The notes: generated by a model not told the origin, from the sequence alone. 64,000 nucleotides of DNA from Hawksworthiomyces lignivorus (GCA_002917075.1 NTMA01000036.1:62001-126000); one strand, 5' to 3'; counted from the first letter of the stretch, positions 31,959 to 44,231 are shown. Program-made: numbers and translations.

Positions 31959-33008
31959 TTTGAAAGGCTAAAGTGAAAGGGATAAATAATAGAAGAGATG
32001 AGATGTAGATTTTTGTGTGATGTAGTGGAGATTTGTTAGTGTGAGCAAGTGTTTGGCTGATGCTATTGCGTCTGCTTATAGCTTTCTTGTTTCTATTTTC
32101 TTCAATGATGAGGTTGACTGCTCAGATTCCTTTATTTGTCGAGGGAGATGACCCATCTTTATATATGTAACTCACAGACTATTTCACTTTATTGAAGTGA
32201 ACCAAGAGAGAAGCATAACCGTACATACCAAAGTGTGCCTTCATGCTCTGCATCCTAGATGTCCATATTATTTGATGCAGGACGGGGTTTAGCTGCCGGA
32301 GATCGAAAGTCGGAGCAAGCGGCCTGTGGGACTAGACCGCTGACAATGTGAAGACAGCATTAGTGTTGGAGATACCATAAGCAATTGCTACAACAGAAGG
32401 GCGGATAATATATGGCTGGTTACGGCGCTTGGTGCTTGATACCGGTGTACATGCGCACGCGGCGATCCTTTCGGACTTTTTTCATTGCACGCAAATCTAA
32501 GCACGAGACAGCGAATCGCCATTTGCACAGATACAGTATGAAAGGCAAGGGAACATCCGAAAGGATTACCTGCGAGGCGAAGCAAAGGACTGCTGCATGT
32601 AAGCAGGCGGACATGCGAGTATTCGGGTTTAGTAGACGGTGATGCCACAGCAGCGATGCATCTAATCCCCGAGACTACGACCTCTAAAGTAGCATCTATA
32701 ACGGCGGTACGGAGTAAAGCACAATATTCCCGAGATCATATATATATATATTTGCATTTACGCAGCCATAGACATTGTGCATTTCGTTGCACATTCGATA
32801 AATGGAGAAAGCGAATAGAGAAGATGGAACCGCAGCAGTTACAATAGCAGGAGTTGATGAAAAAGTGGTATTATCAAAGAGTACATGTAAGCTCAAGAAA
32901 ATAATCAGGACACAACTACAACGGATATCATTAAACCAAACGCCACAAAATCATTCTGCAAACAGGAACCAACCCGGAAAGCAAACATCCAGCCCATATA
33001 GAATTCCA
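31959..33008. other. Spacer upstream of FAD monooxygenase
   Basis: 1.05 kb, no gene seen. It contains a TACGGAGTA motif at 32708-32716 and a (TA)n run at 32738-32749. Confidence 0.5.
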
Positions 33009-35223
33009 TCAGCGAATCTTGCGCTCGTATGAGTGGTATATACCGAGGACCTTGCGCCAGCGGATGTGAACGTTCCGCTGGCTGATCTCCAAATCCTGCA
33101 CGCGGTCTCCGGAGCGAGGGAGATAGCGGCACAGGATGTCGTTTTCGCGTGCCATGTCGGTGTGGCGAACGGCAGTGCGGGGGTCGCCGTACTGGTTGCT
33201 GCCGGCATTGCTGCTGCCGTTGCCGCCTGCACGGAGATCCAGGCACACGAGGGCGGTGCCCTGGTGGTGCATGGACACCTTGACAAACAGCAGGCCGGCG
33301 GCGATGAGGGTGCGAATCTCAGGCTTGATGTCGATGGCGAAGCCCTCGCTGCCGCGGCGCGAAAAGATCTTGTTGTAGGGTCCCTTGGCCACCAGTACGT
33401 TCTCAGCCTCGGTCGTGAGCAAGTACACGAGCAGGTCCTGGGCGTCGACGCCGGTGACGGCCTGCAGCTCGCTCAGGCTGTGGCAGGTGACGCGCTGCAG
33501 CAGAAAGTCGCGCCAGGGCCACTCGTTGACGCGGATGCTCTTGGCCACCAGCATGATGAAGCCGGCGACGACCCATGCGTAGGTGGTGATGCCAAAGGGG
33601 TCGACGCCCTGGAGCGCGATGCTGCCGCGCTCGGCCGTGCCCAGAAAGACGCCGATCATGAGGCCGCCCACGACCAGGATGCTGCACACGGCCATGACCG
33701 AGTAGACGTACTTGACGCAGCGCACGCGCACGGTGCGCTCCTCGACTACCCACTCGGTGGACTCCTTGGCCAGCTTCTCCTGGCGGCGCCGCACCTCGCG
33801 CAGCCGCTGCATGCGCTGCTCGGGCGACGCGCTCTCCCAGACGTTGGTTGCCGTGGGGTTGCGCGCGCCCAGGGCGGCGTGCCGGTGCGTCTGCGCGATG
33901 AGCGACCGCGACAGCGACCGGAAGTCGGCCCCCGGCAGGCACGAGCTGCTCTGGCTGTCAAAGGTCAGCGTGTGCAGCGACGCTACGGCCGTGTACTCGG
34001 GCGCGCGCGGGCGGAAGTCCTCCTCGACGTCGATGGGCAGCATCTCGCCGAGCGCCTGCAGCGACGTCTGCAGCTCGTTGATCACGTTGGGCTGCGTGCA
34101 CACCAGCGGCACCATGACGGCGATGATCTGGCCCAGCGTCTCCAGCGGCATCTCGACCGGCTTCGTCGTCGGCTCGCCGTCGTCGTCCGCCACCTGAAGA
34201 TGGGCGCTGACGCGGGTGCCGCTGGGCCTTTCAACTACCTTCATGCCGCCGCCGTGGCCGCCGAATCTATCTCTGGTGTGGTCGTCATCACCCACCCCGA
34301 GAGCAGAAACGAAAAACTGCTTTCGCAACGAACCAGAGCTCGAGGAGGTTGATTCCTTTTGCTTTTCCTTGACGCTGACCGTCTCGCAGGATTTCTTTTC
34401 AGCGTCTCTCGCCAAGGCAGCCTTTTTGTTTCGCTCTCTCAGCTCCTCAACGGCGTCTCGGAACAACTTGAAGCCCTGGTAGCTGTGCTTGATGAAATGG
34501 GACCGGCTAGATCCAGATAGGTCCCCGTCACGGTCTTGGTGGACAAAGACTGAGAGGGGTGAGTCGATGGTACCGCCACGGTAGACAACAGAACAGATGT
34601 CGAGCGTGTCGGCGGAGTAGCCCATCTTCGGCGATGCCTTGATCTCTTGCAGCATAAACAGCAGCGTTGACGAGGTCCAGCGGTCCATCAGGGACATGTC
34701 GGCAAAGTAGCTGTCCCCTCCTATCTTGCTCGTCTCCAGAAAGGCCTCCAGCTCGCGCTGGCGCCTGGGCTCGTAGATGGGGTGGTGAAAAATCGCAAAC
34801 TTGGATTCAGCCACTCCAAGACCACCAGGATTCTTGCCGCCGGCGCCGCCAGCACCGTTAGCACCATTAGCACCATTAGCACCGCCAGCGCCTGCCCCTC
34901 GGTCCATGCCCCGAAACATGGGACCATCGTCGAAGTCGTCGTCGTAGTCGACGCTGGTAGCGCCGAGAGCCTCTAGCACTTTCTTCTCGGCTGTATACCG
35001 CCGGCCGTACTCGAGCGACCGGGAAGCATACTCCTGCGAGTCGCGTGCCAGCATCTTCAGCTTAGCCGAATACTTGGCCAGGCCGCACAGAGCCCGGCTC
35101 TGCCACGCCTTGTGGTCGGCGGCAGACACCGCAAGCCGCGCCGCCGTGGCTGTGACGTAGTCGACAAACGCGCAGTAGCGGATCATAAAGTGCCGCGTGC
35201 CCTCAGCAATCTTGTCGCTGAAG

Positions 35224-35255
<32 letters not shown>

Positions 35256-35858
35256 TTCGTCGTCGTTACGATTGCCCGCCTCGGCACTAAGTTTCTTATC
35301 TCGCTGGATGCTGATCTGCTCGAGGCGGTCTTCCAGGATCCTGTGGCTGTTGTGGTACTCCCATTGTGTGGTGTGCCGCTCGGCATGCTGCTGCAGGAGG
35401 ATGGCATTGTCGTGGCGGCAGATATGCATGTTGAACAGGACCTGGTCGGCGACATAGGCCAGCCGCTTGTAGGCCGTGGCCGTGTCCGGCTCGGGGAACA
35501 GGCTCTCGCTGGCAAAGGCGAGCCGGTTCTCCCGCATGCTCTGCACGGCCGCATGCAGCCGCTGGACTTCGCAGTCCCAGAGGGCAAGTTCTTCGGCTTC
35601 TGTCACGTCGTACTCGGTCAGGTCGTCAAACTTGGGCCGGTCGCGCTTCTTGGGCGTCGTGCCCGACACGATGCCGCTCTTGTACTCAATGTGCGATCGC
35701 GCCAGGTCCTTGACGTCTTCCATAGTCGCCTTGGTCGAGTCTGGCAGAGGCAGATCCGGCGGCAAAGCCAGCAGCTGGCCAGGCATAAGTGAGTCATGAT
35801 TCTTCACATTGTTGCTGCCAAATTGGCCCACATAGGACCTCGACTTCTTCTTGACCAT
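33009..35858 (-). CDS. Large conserved-type membrane protein of unknown function, poly-Asp
   Basis: Intronless, 949 aa from the ATG at 35858 (MVKKKSRSYVGQFG). I cannot name a family. Residues 1-320 are mostly soluble and helical with many charged residues (DVTEAEELALWDCEVQRLH, AYKRLAYVADQVLFNM). Around residues 197-214 an Asp run (DDEDDDDDDDDDDG) is encoded by a GAC repeat; further on is a GAN/GAG repeat (GANGANGANGAGGAGG). A globular part with SYFADMSLMDRWTSSTLLF and VYRGGTIDSPLSVFVHQD follows. Near residues 700-765 two hydrophobic helices (VYSVMAVCSILVVGGLMIG and YAWVVAGFIMLVAKSI) anchor it. The C-terminal 170 residues again look soluble. Strong GC3 bias matches core genes to the right. Divergent from the AAA+ ATPase. 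Confidence 0.8.
35220..35265 (-). repeat. (GAC)n trinucleotide repeat encoding poly-Asp
   Basis: On the + strand the unit appears as GTC/CGT over about 45 bp with one TTC interruption. It encodes the Asp run of the membrane protein and is likely length-polymorphic. Confidence 0.85.
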
Positions 35859-37245
35859 TGCGTCTGCCAGAGTCAAAATGAGAAATAAATGAGAAATTTA
35901 GCGTGGTCCTTTAGGGAGCACGACGCAAAAGAAAAAACAGAAAGTTAAGGCAAGAAGAAAAGGATGAATAAGACAAAACAGTAAGAAATTGCGTCTACTG
36001 CTGCCAACCAGTGAGTAAAGGTGTAAACACAAATGGCAAACTAGACAAGCACCGTTGAAACCCGTTTATATTAAAAACGTGGAGAGCGGGTGAAAGTAGC
36101 AAACAAGAAACAAAAGAAGCAATCTAGGAGGGAGCACAAGTATAAACAGAAGTATGAAGCATCATATTAGCTCCCTGGTACTGAGGGAGGTCTCCGGAGA
36201 AAAGCTTAAAATGGCCCAGACCAGGATGAGCCGCCCCCTGCCGGTAGCTAAATGTGTTCCCGCTGGTAGGGCGGCCTGCCCAGACAACTGGGCATCTTCT
36301 TGGCGGCCGCCCGTGTTCGCATGCTTATCCTGTTTGGGAGGGCTCTGCAGATCCCTGCTGGTATTCACTGCATCAAGACCACAATAGGCTACCTCCACCC
36401 AAGCCACACACTTCCCGCAGGCGCATGTATCTGCCTGTTTTCGTCTCCTAGCGCCCGTGTTTCATTCGCACGCAACAAGGCTACCCACATGTCAGCAAAA
36501 CGGCTGGCCGCAGCAAATCTTACCTCCCTCCACAAACCGCCACAGTAGCCCTTGCAATCTAGTAGTAGCCTATGGGACGTGAAGCTACAAGTTGATCCCT
36601 ACTCGTCAAATTTGCAAAGCCACTCGCTAAACCCTTATGAACTACAATGCTCCGTCCCGAATCCTACCTTGTCAAGCATGCCCAGTCACCAGTTGAAGCC
36701 TTTTGCACAGCAAAAATTCATCAGATTCGGGTACTCCGCCTATTCTCTTCTCTGATCGTTTGTTGTTTTCCTCCCAAGGAAATGCAAGTGAGCCCAACGA
36801 CTTTGCTATTACCAAGGGCTAGACCTGCCCAAAGTCTTGAAAACCTGAGGAGAAGAACATGCACGCATTTTGAAAACGGACCATTTGCCAGATTCGATCA
36901 GTGCAAATCACTAATCCGTCTTCTATTTATTTTTACCCTCGTCGTCAAGGCGTGGCGGAGAAAGAGGGAACCAATGGACTGCCACGACTGTTTGCGTCTC
37001 CTGAGCTCTTCGAGTTGACGCCAAATAAACAAGGCTGACGATGCTCTTTCATAAAACCCACCTGGCTCACTACACACATGTAGCAAACATATCATGAAAA
37101 ATGTTGGCAATTAAGTGAGAATACATTACATTGACAGCCAATTTCTTCTCTAAATTTGTTTCAATTTCTTCTTTTCTGTCTCGAAAATTATCAAGTTTAT
37201 CTCCTCCTAGCGGCCCTGGCATAGCTTCTCAGTCACACTATTGCG
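35859..37245. promoter_or_regulatory. Divergent promoter region, 949-aa protein / AAA+ ATPase
   Basis: 1.4 kb between divergent starts, no supportable gene. Pyrimidine-rich sequence at 37139-37200 lies directly before the ATPase start. Confidence 0.45.
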
Positions 37246-40110
37246 ATGGAGAGCAACGGCCTGATTGCGGCATATGAAAAAATTCTAGGTGGTAAATATC
37301 TTCCTAAGGAGGATGAACAACAACCAAACGGCCACAAAGGGCCATGGGCTGGCTTTGGCAGCCTAGGAGCAGAAACTTCAGAAGGCGCCAGCAACGACAG
37401 TAATGCAAATGCCACCAAGACCAACAACAGCCATGGGGCCAGCAGCCGATCGGACAATGGTCCTAAGTATCAAGACTTGGAGATCGAATCCGGCGCAGGA
37501 CTTGAAAAGACTGACACAGTCAATGACCTGGGCAAGGGCAAGGGCAGGGGCCGAGGCAAGGGCAAGAATGCTCGCCGGAACAATCTTGGGAAGAATGGCC
37601 AGCGAGACTTCATCCCAGACCTGAAGAAGGTCGTGCAATTCAGTGACACAGAAGGCAAGAAGCACGTCATCGGACTCGAGACGTACAAGTTCAAGACACA
37701 TCGCTCGCGCCACACCCAGGTGCTGGCCGAGGCGGAAGAGAAGCCGTTCCGAGACTACGCCATCTTGTTGAAGGCCGAAGTCAACGACGCCGCAAATGGC
37801 GGCATCAAGGCTGACTTCTCGCTCGAGATTCAGTCGGATGGGCTCAAAAACATATTCCGCACCATCGCCAAGCGCTACCGCGAGCTCACCTTGGACACTG
37901 GCGACGAGCCGATTATCATTGAGTATCCCTTCCGCTGCCTGTTTTTCCTGCGCACAAAGCTGCGCGAGCTGCAGCAGGCCGAGTCGACGCCACCCCACCT
38001 GCGCCGAGAGCTTGCCAACCTAGTCGACTTTATTCACGCGCCTGTGGGCCACAGCAAGATCATTGAGACGTACAACAGCCTCGTCCCGCACGGCAAGATC
38101 AACTTCCCCATGGTGTGGACGCTGTATCCGCCGTACGAGCCCGTGCTGTCGCTGCATCCCGGCCAGTCGCTGGAGAACTCGTCTTGCTACCTTGTCGAGT
38201 CTGTCTCTTTCGTCGTGGAGAACAACAAAGAACCATACTGGAAGATTCAGCTCCTGTTCGGCTACCACGACGGCACGCGGTTCTATCTAAAGGAAACCGA
38301 GACGATGATCAAGTGGTTCGACGGTGTCAAAGACATCAACCAGGACCAGCTAGACTTGCTGCCTCTCAGCCTGCTCGACGAGGAGAGGCGCAACGAGGTC
38401 CGCGCCTCGCTCATCCGCCGCGGCCAGCTGTACGTCGACTACTGCAAGCGCGACTTCAGCTTCATGCACTACACTGGCTCTGTCGACCTAGTTACCCGCG
38501 ACAGCGAGAAGCAGCTGAAGGCGCTCGGCTCCAAAAACCACACGCACGTCGACACGCGCGTCATCATCGACCGTACCGCCGAGAGCAAGATCAGCAACGC
38601 CGATGACGACATCGGCAGCACTGTGTCGTCTTGCCTGAGCGAATACCTAGCCACGACTGCCGAGCGGCAGATCGCTCTGAGCTCTGGCAGCATGCCAGTC
38701 AGCGGCGTGCACCAGCGGCTGCGCGATCTGGTGCAGTCCGACTTCGCCAGCGGCGGCGAGGGGGACGGACATGCCAACGGCTCCGCAGAGAGCGGCGGCG
38801 GCGAGGGCGGCGACTCCAGCGACTGGATCCTCGACCCCAAGGCCTATGCACCTCGGACCTTTGAGCTGACCGACGAAGACTACATGATCTGCCGCAGAAC
38901 CGTGGTGGGATTCCTGCTGGACCAGAAGCTGTGGGTGTCGAGCATCGAGATCAACGGCCTGCGCAAGATCGAGTGGAAGTCCGACCCGTTCCAATCACTG
39001 CAGCTGTCCAGCGACAAGAAACGGCTGGTCCACCGCCTGGTCAAGGGCTTCGACGGCGGCAGCCAGCAAGAGACGTACGACGACCTGATCGAGGGCAAGG
39101 GCAAGGGCCTGATCTTTTTGCTACACGGACCGCCCGGACTGGGCAAGACTCTAACAGCGGGTACGTAACAAGCACCTAGTTTTCAGCGTCTTCTTTGTAG
39201 TTGTTGACATTTTTTTGGGAACATTTCTAACTGCGCATATAGAGAGTGTCGCCGAAAGCACGCGGCGGCCGCTGTATCATGTCAGCACGGGCGAGCTGAG
39301 CATCGAGGTGCACGACTTAGAGCGCCAGCTCAGCGAGATCTTCCGGCTAGGCGCCCGCTGGAATGCCGTCGTGCTGCTAGACGAGGCTGATGTGCTGATG
39401 AGCCAGCGCACCACTGATGATCTGCGTCGTAACGCCATCGTAGCAGGTGAGAACCCAGCAGCACCCACAGGAGGATTATCGGCCTCACATCTCACTCATG
39501 TACTAATCCTTCCGCGTGCTTAGTCTTCCTCCGTATGCTCGAGTACTACCGCGGCATGTTGTTCCTGACGACCAACCGCCACGACGACTTCGACAATGCC
39601 TTCTATAATCGTATCCACATTACAATCGAGTACGGACAGCTCAATGCCGCCTGGCGCACCAACATCTGGCGCGAGCACATTCAGCGCGCCTGCCGCCGCA
39701 ACCGCGACCCCCTGATGTGGAGCGACGACAGAGCCGACGGCAACGGCGACAGCGAGAAGGCCTTGGTGAAGGGGAAAGCGAATCAAGTAGGCAACGGCCA
39801 CGACGGCGCCAGCGAGGAGCCCGAGCCCGACGAGCTGCTGTACCAAGCCCTAGGCGACGTACCCAGCAACGGCCGTGACATTAAGAACTTTGTCCGCACG
39901 TCTCTGGCGTTCGCGCGCTCCGAGAACGAAGACCTCGGCCTCGATCAGGTGCTCATCGTTCTAGAAAATAACCTGTCTCGCGACGTGCTTACCTCCTTGG
40001 GACCTGTTCTAGAGAGGCTGCACGAACTGAACGACCGGCAGCTGCAGCAGAAGGCCATCCGGGAGGCCAGGCTGGCAAAAGAAGAAGACGAGACTGCAGA
40101 TGAGACTTAA
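37246..40110 (+). CDS. AAA+ family ATPase (large fungal type)
   Basis: 901 aa, exons 37246-39160, 39243-39446, 39524-40110 (2706 nt), introns GTACGT..TAG and GTGAGA..TAG. The N-terminal 120 residues are disordered with a basic GKGKGRGRGKGKNARRN stretch that could be a nuclear or RNA-binding patch. A long middle part (about 125-600) is the substrate-side region common to this fungal AAA group; it includes RCLFFLRTKLRELQQ and FSFMHYTGSVDLVTRD. The ATPase module is C-terminal: Walker A GPPGLGKT at 628-635, Walker B AVVLLDEADVLM, sensor-1 TTNR and a conserved arginine in AFYNRIHITIEY. Intron 1 falls just after Walker A. The last 70 residues are charged and probably coiled. Such genes are numerous in filamentous fungi and mostly unstudied; partners are unknown. 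Confidence 0.86.
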
Positions 40111-40357
40111 GATGGGCTGGACAGATTATCTTTACTCTACGGCATTGTGTTTTAGTTTTTTTTTCCTTATCAACAAGTAGGCAATGATACCCGGAGACTT
40201 GCAGAGCTCAAATAAAATGTATTAGAGGTGACAACACGATAGTATGCAAACTTTTGAAATGTACAAAGACAAGGGAGTACAATAGGCTATGCACACTGCA
40301 TAAATATAGAAGAAGACAACATTCTCTCGACAATTTCTCTTGCCTTTTTTGTTCCAT

Positions 40358-43300
40358 CTAGTACACCTCCAGCACGTAGCGGCCGTTCTCCTTGAGGCGG
40401 TCGATCTCCTTGTGGGGGTCGACCTTGCGGCCGCTGGCCTTGGCATCGGTGGCGATGGCCTCCATCAGCACGTCGGTCAGGTCCGGCACGGGCCAGGTGG
40501 GGCCGCACAGGTAGAAGGAGCCCTCCTCCTTGATGTAGGCCTGGATGACGGCGTCGAGGTTCTGGCGCATTCGGTCCTGGATGTAGATCTTCTCCGGCTG
40601 GTCGCGCGAGAAGGCGGCGCCCAGCAGCGTGACCACACCGGCGTCGACGTAGGCCTCCCACTCCTCGCCGTACAGGTACTCCTCGCGCTGGTGGCGGCTG
40701 CCCATGAAGAGCAGGATGGAGCCGATCTCCTCGCCGCGGGCCTTTTGCATGGCGCGGTACTGCACAAAGGCGCGGAAGGGCGCCAGGCCGGTACCCAGGC
40801 CGGCCATGATCAGCGGCGTCTTGGCGCTGGTCGGCAGCTTCATCACCGACGGCTTGACTGACACGGTGACGCGGGCGCCGACGGGCAGCAGCGACAGGTA
40901 GCGCGAGGCGTGGCCGTAGCGCTTGCGGCCGCGCGGGTCAACCCAGTCGACGACGACGATCATGAGCGACACGGCCGTCGGCGTGACCGCCTGCGCAGAC
41001 GCGATACTGTACTCGCGGCGCTTGAGCGGGGCGACGATGCGCACGAGGTCGGCGACCGGCGGGCGCGCCGACTTGAACTCCTGCAGCACGTCGACGTACG
41101 ACACGGTGTCGACCTCGGAGCGCTTCTTGAAGTCGTCGGCGCCCTCCTTGCCGCCCAGCGCGGCCAGCTGGGCCTTCTCGGCATCGTCGGTGGCAAACTC
41201 GGCCAACGCCTCGTAGAAGCGCTTGGGCGGCTTGCCCAGGATGTCCACGTTCTGGATCAGCGACTGATACACGGTGCGCGTCTCCAGCACGGCGGCGTCT
41301 TCGCGCGACGGCACCTGCACCAGCTCGTCCGCATCCAGGCCGTAGAAATCGATAAACTCCTCGACCAAGGCAGCGTCGTTCTCAGCGTGCACGCCGAGCG
41401 CCTCGCCGATCTCGTACTTGAGGCCGGACGTGCCGAGGTCGAACTCGATGTGGAAGATGTTGCGCTCATAGGCCAGCGGCGTCAGGCGGCGGTTCTCCGT
41501 CACGGTCACCGTGGCCGTCTTGACTGCCAGGTCGGGGCGCAGAGCCGGCTTGGTGCCGTAGACCTCCTTGAAGACGAGGCCCTTGGCCGCCGACTGCCAG
41601 TCGCTGACCTGCACAGCGGGCTCGACCTCCTCCTTGTCGAAGGCGGCAAAGCTAGTCGGCTTCAGCGACCTGGCCAGGACGGGGGCGACGAAGTCGTCGG
41701 GCACCTCGGCCCAGGTAGCCGGGACCTCGATGGAAACGAGGCTCTGGTCCAGAACATTGGCAGACTCGAGCGCAGCCTGAGCGTCGTTCACGGCAGACGA
41801 GACGCGCGTCACGTCTTCAACAGTGAGCTCAGGGTGGGCCACCTTGAGGAAAGCCTGCTCGGTGAGGATCTTGGCGTCCTTGTCCGCCGTGTCCAGAGCG
41901 AAGAGCTGCACCTGCTTTGCCTGGATGTCTCTGCGCACGTCGACGGGAATGCGTTTTTCGACATCTTCGGCCTTGAAGTTTGGCAGGCGCAGAATGAGCG
42001 AGGAGCCAGCCTTGGCACCGGCCAGCACGTCGATCTCCTTGAGGAGCTTCTCTTCGCCAACGACGGTGACATCAGCCGCCTCGATAGCATAGGGAGCATT
42101 CAGGGCCTTCTTAGACTTGCGAATATCGGTGCGGATAATGCCCCCCTGGATCAGGTTGTCGTGCACCTCGTGAGAGGAGACGCTCACGCCAGGCTGCTGA
42201 GCAATGACGCTGGCGATCGCAGACGGCGAGGCGATCGCAGCAGAGTTGTCCACGTCCCAAAAGGTGTACTGGTGGGCCTGCTCAGGCACGACCACGACGC
42301 TAAGAGTGGCGTCCTCCTGGCCGGGCTTGCCAGACAGCTTCTGGATGATGGACGAGACAAATGCTGGAGTCGGAACCTCCGATGCGGCATACTTGGCGTC
42401 GACGATCACGGGGGACTGGGCCCACTTGCTCGAGAAGGACACAGCCGCGAGCACGTCGGCGTATAGCGCAGACTGGATGGCCGTCTCGCCAACGGCGGCC
42501 TCGCTCTGGACCTGGCCGAGGACAGCAATGCGGCGCACAGTCGGCGGGAGCACGCTGAGGAAGGCCTCCTCAACAAAGGGGCGGTAGATGCGGACGTTCA
42601 CGGCGCCAACCTTCTGGCCCTGAGCGGCCAGGCGCGCAACAGTCTGGGCAGCGAGCTGCGCCTCGACGCTGCCAAAGGCGACGAGGACGGACTCGGCCTC
42701 GTCGTGACCGTGGTACTCAAAAGGCTGGTAGTTGGTGCCCAGCTCGTTGTTGAAGGCCTGGAGCAGCGCCAGGATCTTGCCAGCGTTGTCGAGGCGGTTG
42801 CTGATGGAGGACTCGCGCTCGGCAAGGTTTGAGAAGGCCTCGGCAATGTGGGCTTCGCTGAGCGCATCGGTCACGCGAACCGTCTCGCGCGCCGTGCGGA
42901 GGCCGTCGTAGACGTGCAGGGTGGGAAGAACCTTGGCGGCCAGGGTGGCGAACAGGGCCAGGTGCTGGGCTTCCGATGCGGAGGCACTGGCAACCAGACC
43001 AAGGCCGAGCTCGTCGGCCGTCTGCAGGGCAGTGCCGTAATCGCTGACGAGGCCCTCCTGGGCAGCATAGTCCAGAGCGGCGACGTGCGCCACAAAGGGG
43101 CTGGCCACGCCGTACAGAAGCGAAAGCTGGTCCAGGGAGGTACGCAGGAAGCGAAGGCTGGACGTGGGCGCAATCAGCGTCTGAGGGAAGTTTCTCTTGC
43201 TCTTGTCGAAGTCTTCGGAGAAGAGGTAGCCGAGAGCAAAGGCACCGGCGCCAGCGCGAGTCTGGAGTGGGACGACGGAAGTAGCATAGCCATGGACATT

Positions 43301-43546
43301 CTTCTCCTGCGAGTTCTCCCAGTTCCGGGCGGCCACATCAAGGTCGAAAGTCTCGGGCGAATAGGAGAAGATCTTATCAGAGAGCTTGTAGGCGACCTGC
43401 TGCACGAGAAGTTGAGCCGTCGCATAAGTAGGGCCGTTGATGGACGAGAAGGCAGATGTCGACGAAAGGACCTTCAAGTTGGCGACGGGCTGCGGGGCAG
43501 TGGACGGCGCCGGGCTGCCAGTGGTGTCTTCGTGCTTCAACTGCAT
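40358..43546 (-). CDS. MET10: Sulfite reductase [NADPH] flavoprotein component, Met10-like
   Basis: 1062 aa, intronless. Alpha subunit of assimilatory sulfite reductase: takes electrons from NADPH through FAD and hands them to the siroheme/Fe-S beta subunit, reducing sulfite to sulfide for cysteine and methionine synthesis; cytosolic. The N-terminal half (about 30-600) is the pyruvate:ferredoxin-oxidoreductase-like region characteristic of fungal Met10 (GPTYATAQLLVQQVAYKL, GAVNVRIYRPFVEEAFL, FWDVDNSAA). The C-terminal half is a CysJ-type diflavin reductase: FHIEFDLGTSGLKYEIGEAL, RREYSIASAQ (FAD binding), PLIMAGLGTGLAPFRAFVQ and SILLFMGSRHQREEYLY (NADPH binding), ending GRYVLEVY. Start at 43546 (MQLKHEDTTG) was chosen because the in-frame upstream sequence is hydrophobic, unlike the family N-terminus, and probably untranslated. 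The length fits yeast Met10. Confidence 0.93.
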   Translation of the reverse strand: MQLKHEDTTGSPAPSTAPQPVANLKVLSSTSAFSSINGPTYATAQLLVQQVAYKLSDKIFSYSPETFDLDVAARNWENSQEKNVHGYATSVVPLQTRAGAGAFALGYLFSEDFDKSKRNFPQTLIAPTSSLRFLRTSLDQLSLLYGVASPFVAHVAALDYAAQEGLVSDYGTALQTADELGLGLVASASASEAQHLALFATLAAKVLPTLHVYDGLRTARETVRVTDALSEAHIAEAFSNLAERESSISNRLDNAGKILALLQAFNNELGTNYQPFEYHGHDEAESVLVAFGSVEAQLAAQTVARLAAQGQKVGAVNVRIYRPFVEEAFLSVLPPTVRRIAVLGQVQSEAAVGETAIQSALYADVLAAVSFSSKWAQSPVIVDAKYAASEVPTPAFVSSIIQKLSGKPGQEDATLSVVVVPEQAHQYTFWDVDNSAAIASPSAIASVIAQQPGVSVSSHEVHDNLIQGGIIRTDIRKSKKALNAPYAIEAADVTVVGEEKLLKEIDVLAGAKAGSSLILRLPNFKAEDVEKRIPVDVRRDIQAKQVQLFALDTADKDAKILTEQAFLKVAHPELTVEDVTRVSSAVNDAQAALESANVLDQSLVSIEVPATWAEVPDDFVAPVLARSLKPTSFAAFDKEEVEPAVQVSDWQSAAKGLVFKEVYGTKPALRPDLAVKTATVTVTENRRLTPLAYERNIFHIEFDLGTSGLKYEIGEALGVHAENDAALVEEFIDFYGLDADELVQVPSREDAAVLETRTVYQSLIQNVDILGKPPKRFYEALAEFATDDAEKAQLAALGGKEGADDFKKRSEVDTVSYVDVLQEFKSARPPVADLVRIVAPLKRREYSIASAQAVTPTAVSLMIVVVDWVDPRGRKRYGHASRYLSLLPVGARVTVSVKPSVMKLPTSAKTPLIMAGLGTGLAPFRAFVQYRAMQKARGEEIGSILLFMGSRHQREEYLYGEEWEAYVDAGVVTLLGAAFSRDQPEKIYIQDRMRQNLDAVIQAYIKEEGSFYLCGPTWPVPDLTDVLMEAIATDAKASGRKVDPHKEIDRLKENGRYVLEVY

Positions 43547-44231
43547 CTTGTTGACGTTGCCTAAGAGATGTCTCTCTAAGAAAGAGAGAAGGTATGGCAC
43601 CCGGAAAAAGCCAGGGAACCAAAAATAAAATCTCCAGAAGGAATACAGAATGGCTATTCTTCTATTCCTTAGCCTTCGTATAGCTCCAGAATGGTAATAC
43701 AAGGCAATTGGAGATGGTCAGGCAAAAGAGATGATAGAGATCAACAGGAACAACAAGAGAAAAAAGAACAAGAGACGAAAAAACGCCAACAGAAAACCAT
43801 CTTCAGAAAAAAAAAATGGAAATTGAGTACCCATAGCTCGGCGGCCTTCCCGCGGCCGACAAAGGTCCAGGCCGATAGCGTACAATGGCGTATCCCATCA
43901 TTAACGCAGAGCCTGCAGCTGTGTAAGTGCCTCTATTCTGCCTTTGTTGCGGCAAAGACGCAAAATTGCGATGGAGATGCTGCGATCACGCAATCGCACT
44001 ATTCCTAATTAGTGCTAGTTTAGTCAGGGACCAGTCCCCGAACCGTCGGCTTTCGGTGATGAGGCAAAATCACGTGCTGTCGCTATGGCCTAGAGTAGAC
44101 AAAGTTCACTTGACAGCGGCAAACGAAGAAGAAAGGCTAGGAGATGATGCGATCAATGCTGCGATCAATGCCGCGATCAATGCCGTTTTGCACAGTACTA
44201 AAATACCGATACACTATCGTACACTCGAGAT
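43547..44231. other. Spacer, Met10-like promoter and COQ4 3' end
   Basis: 685 bp; no gene. It holds the promoter of the sulfite reductase gene (purine-rich on the + strand at 43725-43825) and a 12-bp triple repeat near the COQ4 end. Confidence 0.55.
44149..44184 (+). repeat. 12-bp perfect tandem repeat, three copies
   Basis: GCGATCAATGCT, GCGATCAATGCC and GCGATCAATGCC follow directly on each other, 48 bp after the COQ4 stop, so within or just past its 3' UTR. The unit contains GATC-centred dyads. Confidence 0.85.

Noticed and set aside
33033..34352. 439-codon open frame on the + strand
   Set aside because: It is antisense to the 949-aa membrane protein; strong GC3 bias removes stops on the opposite strand. 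The translation lacks motifs and is dominated by A, R, G, D and V.
40910..42466. 518-codon open frame on the + strand
   Set aside because: Antisense to the Met10-like gene, whose motifs are unambiguous; composition (H, R, L, D, G-rich) is that of a shadow frame.
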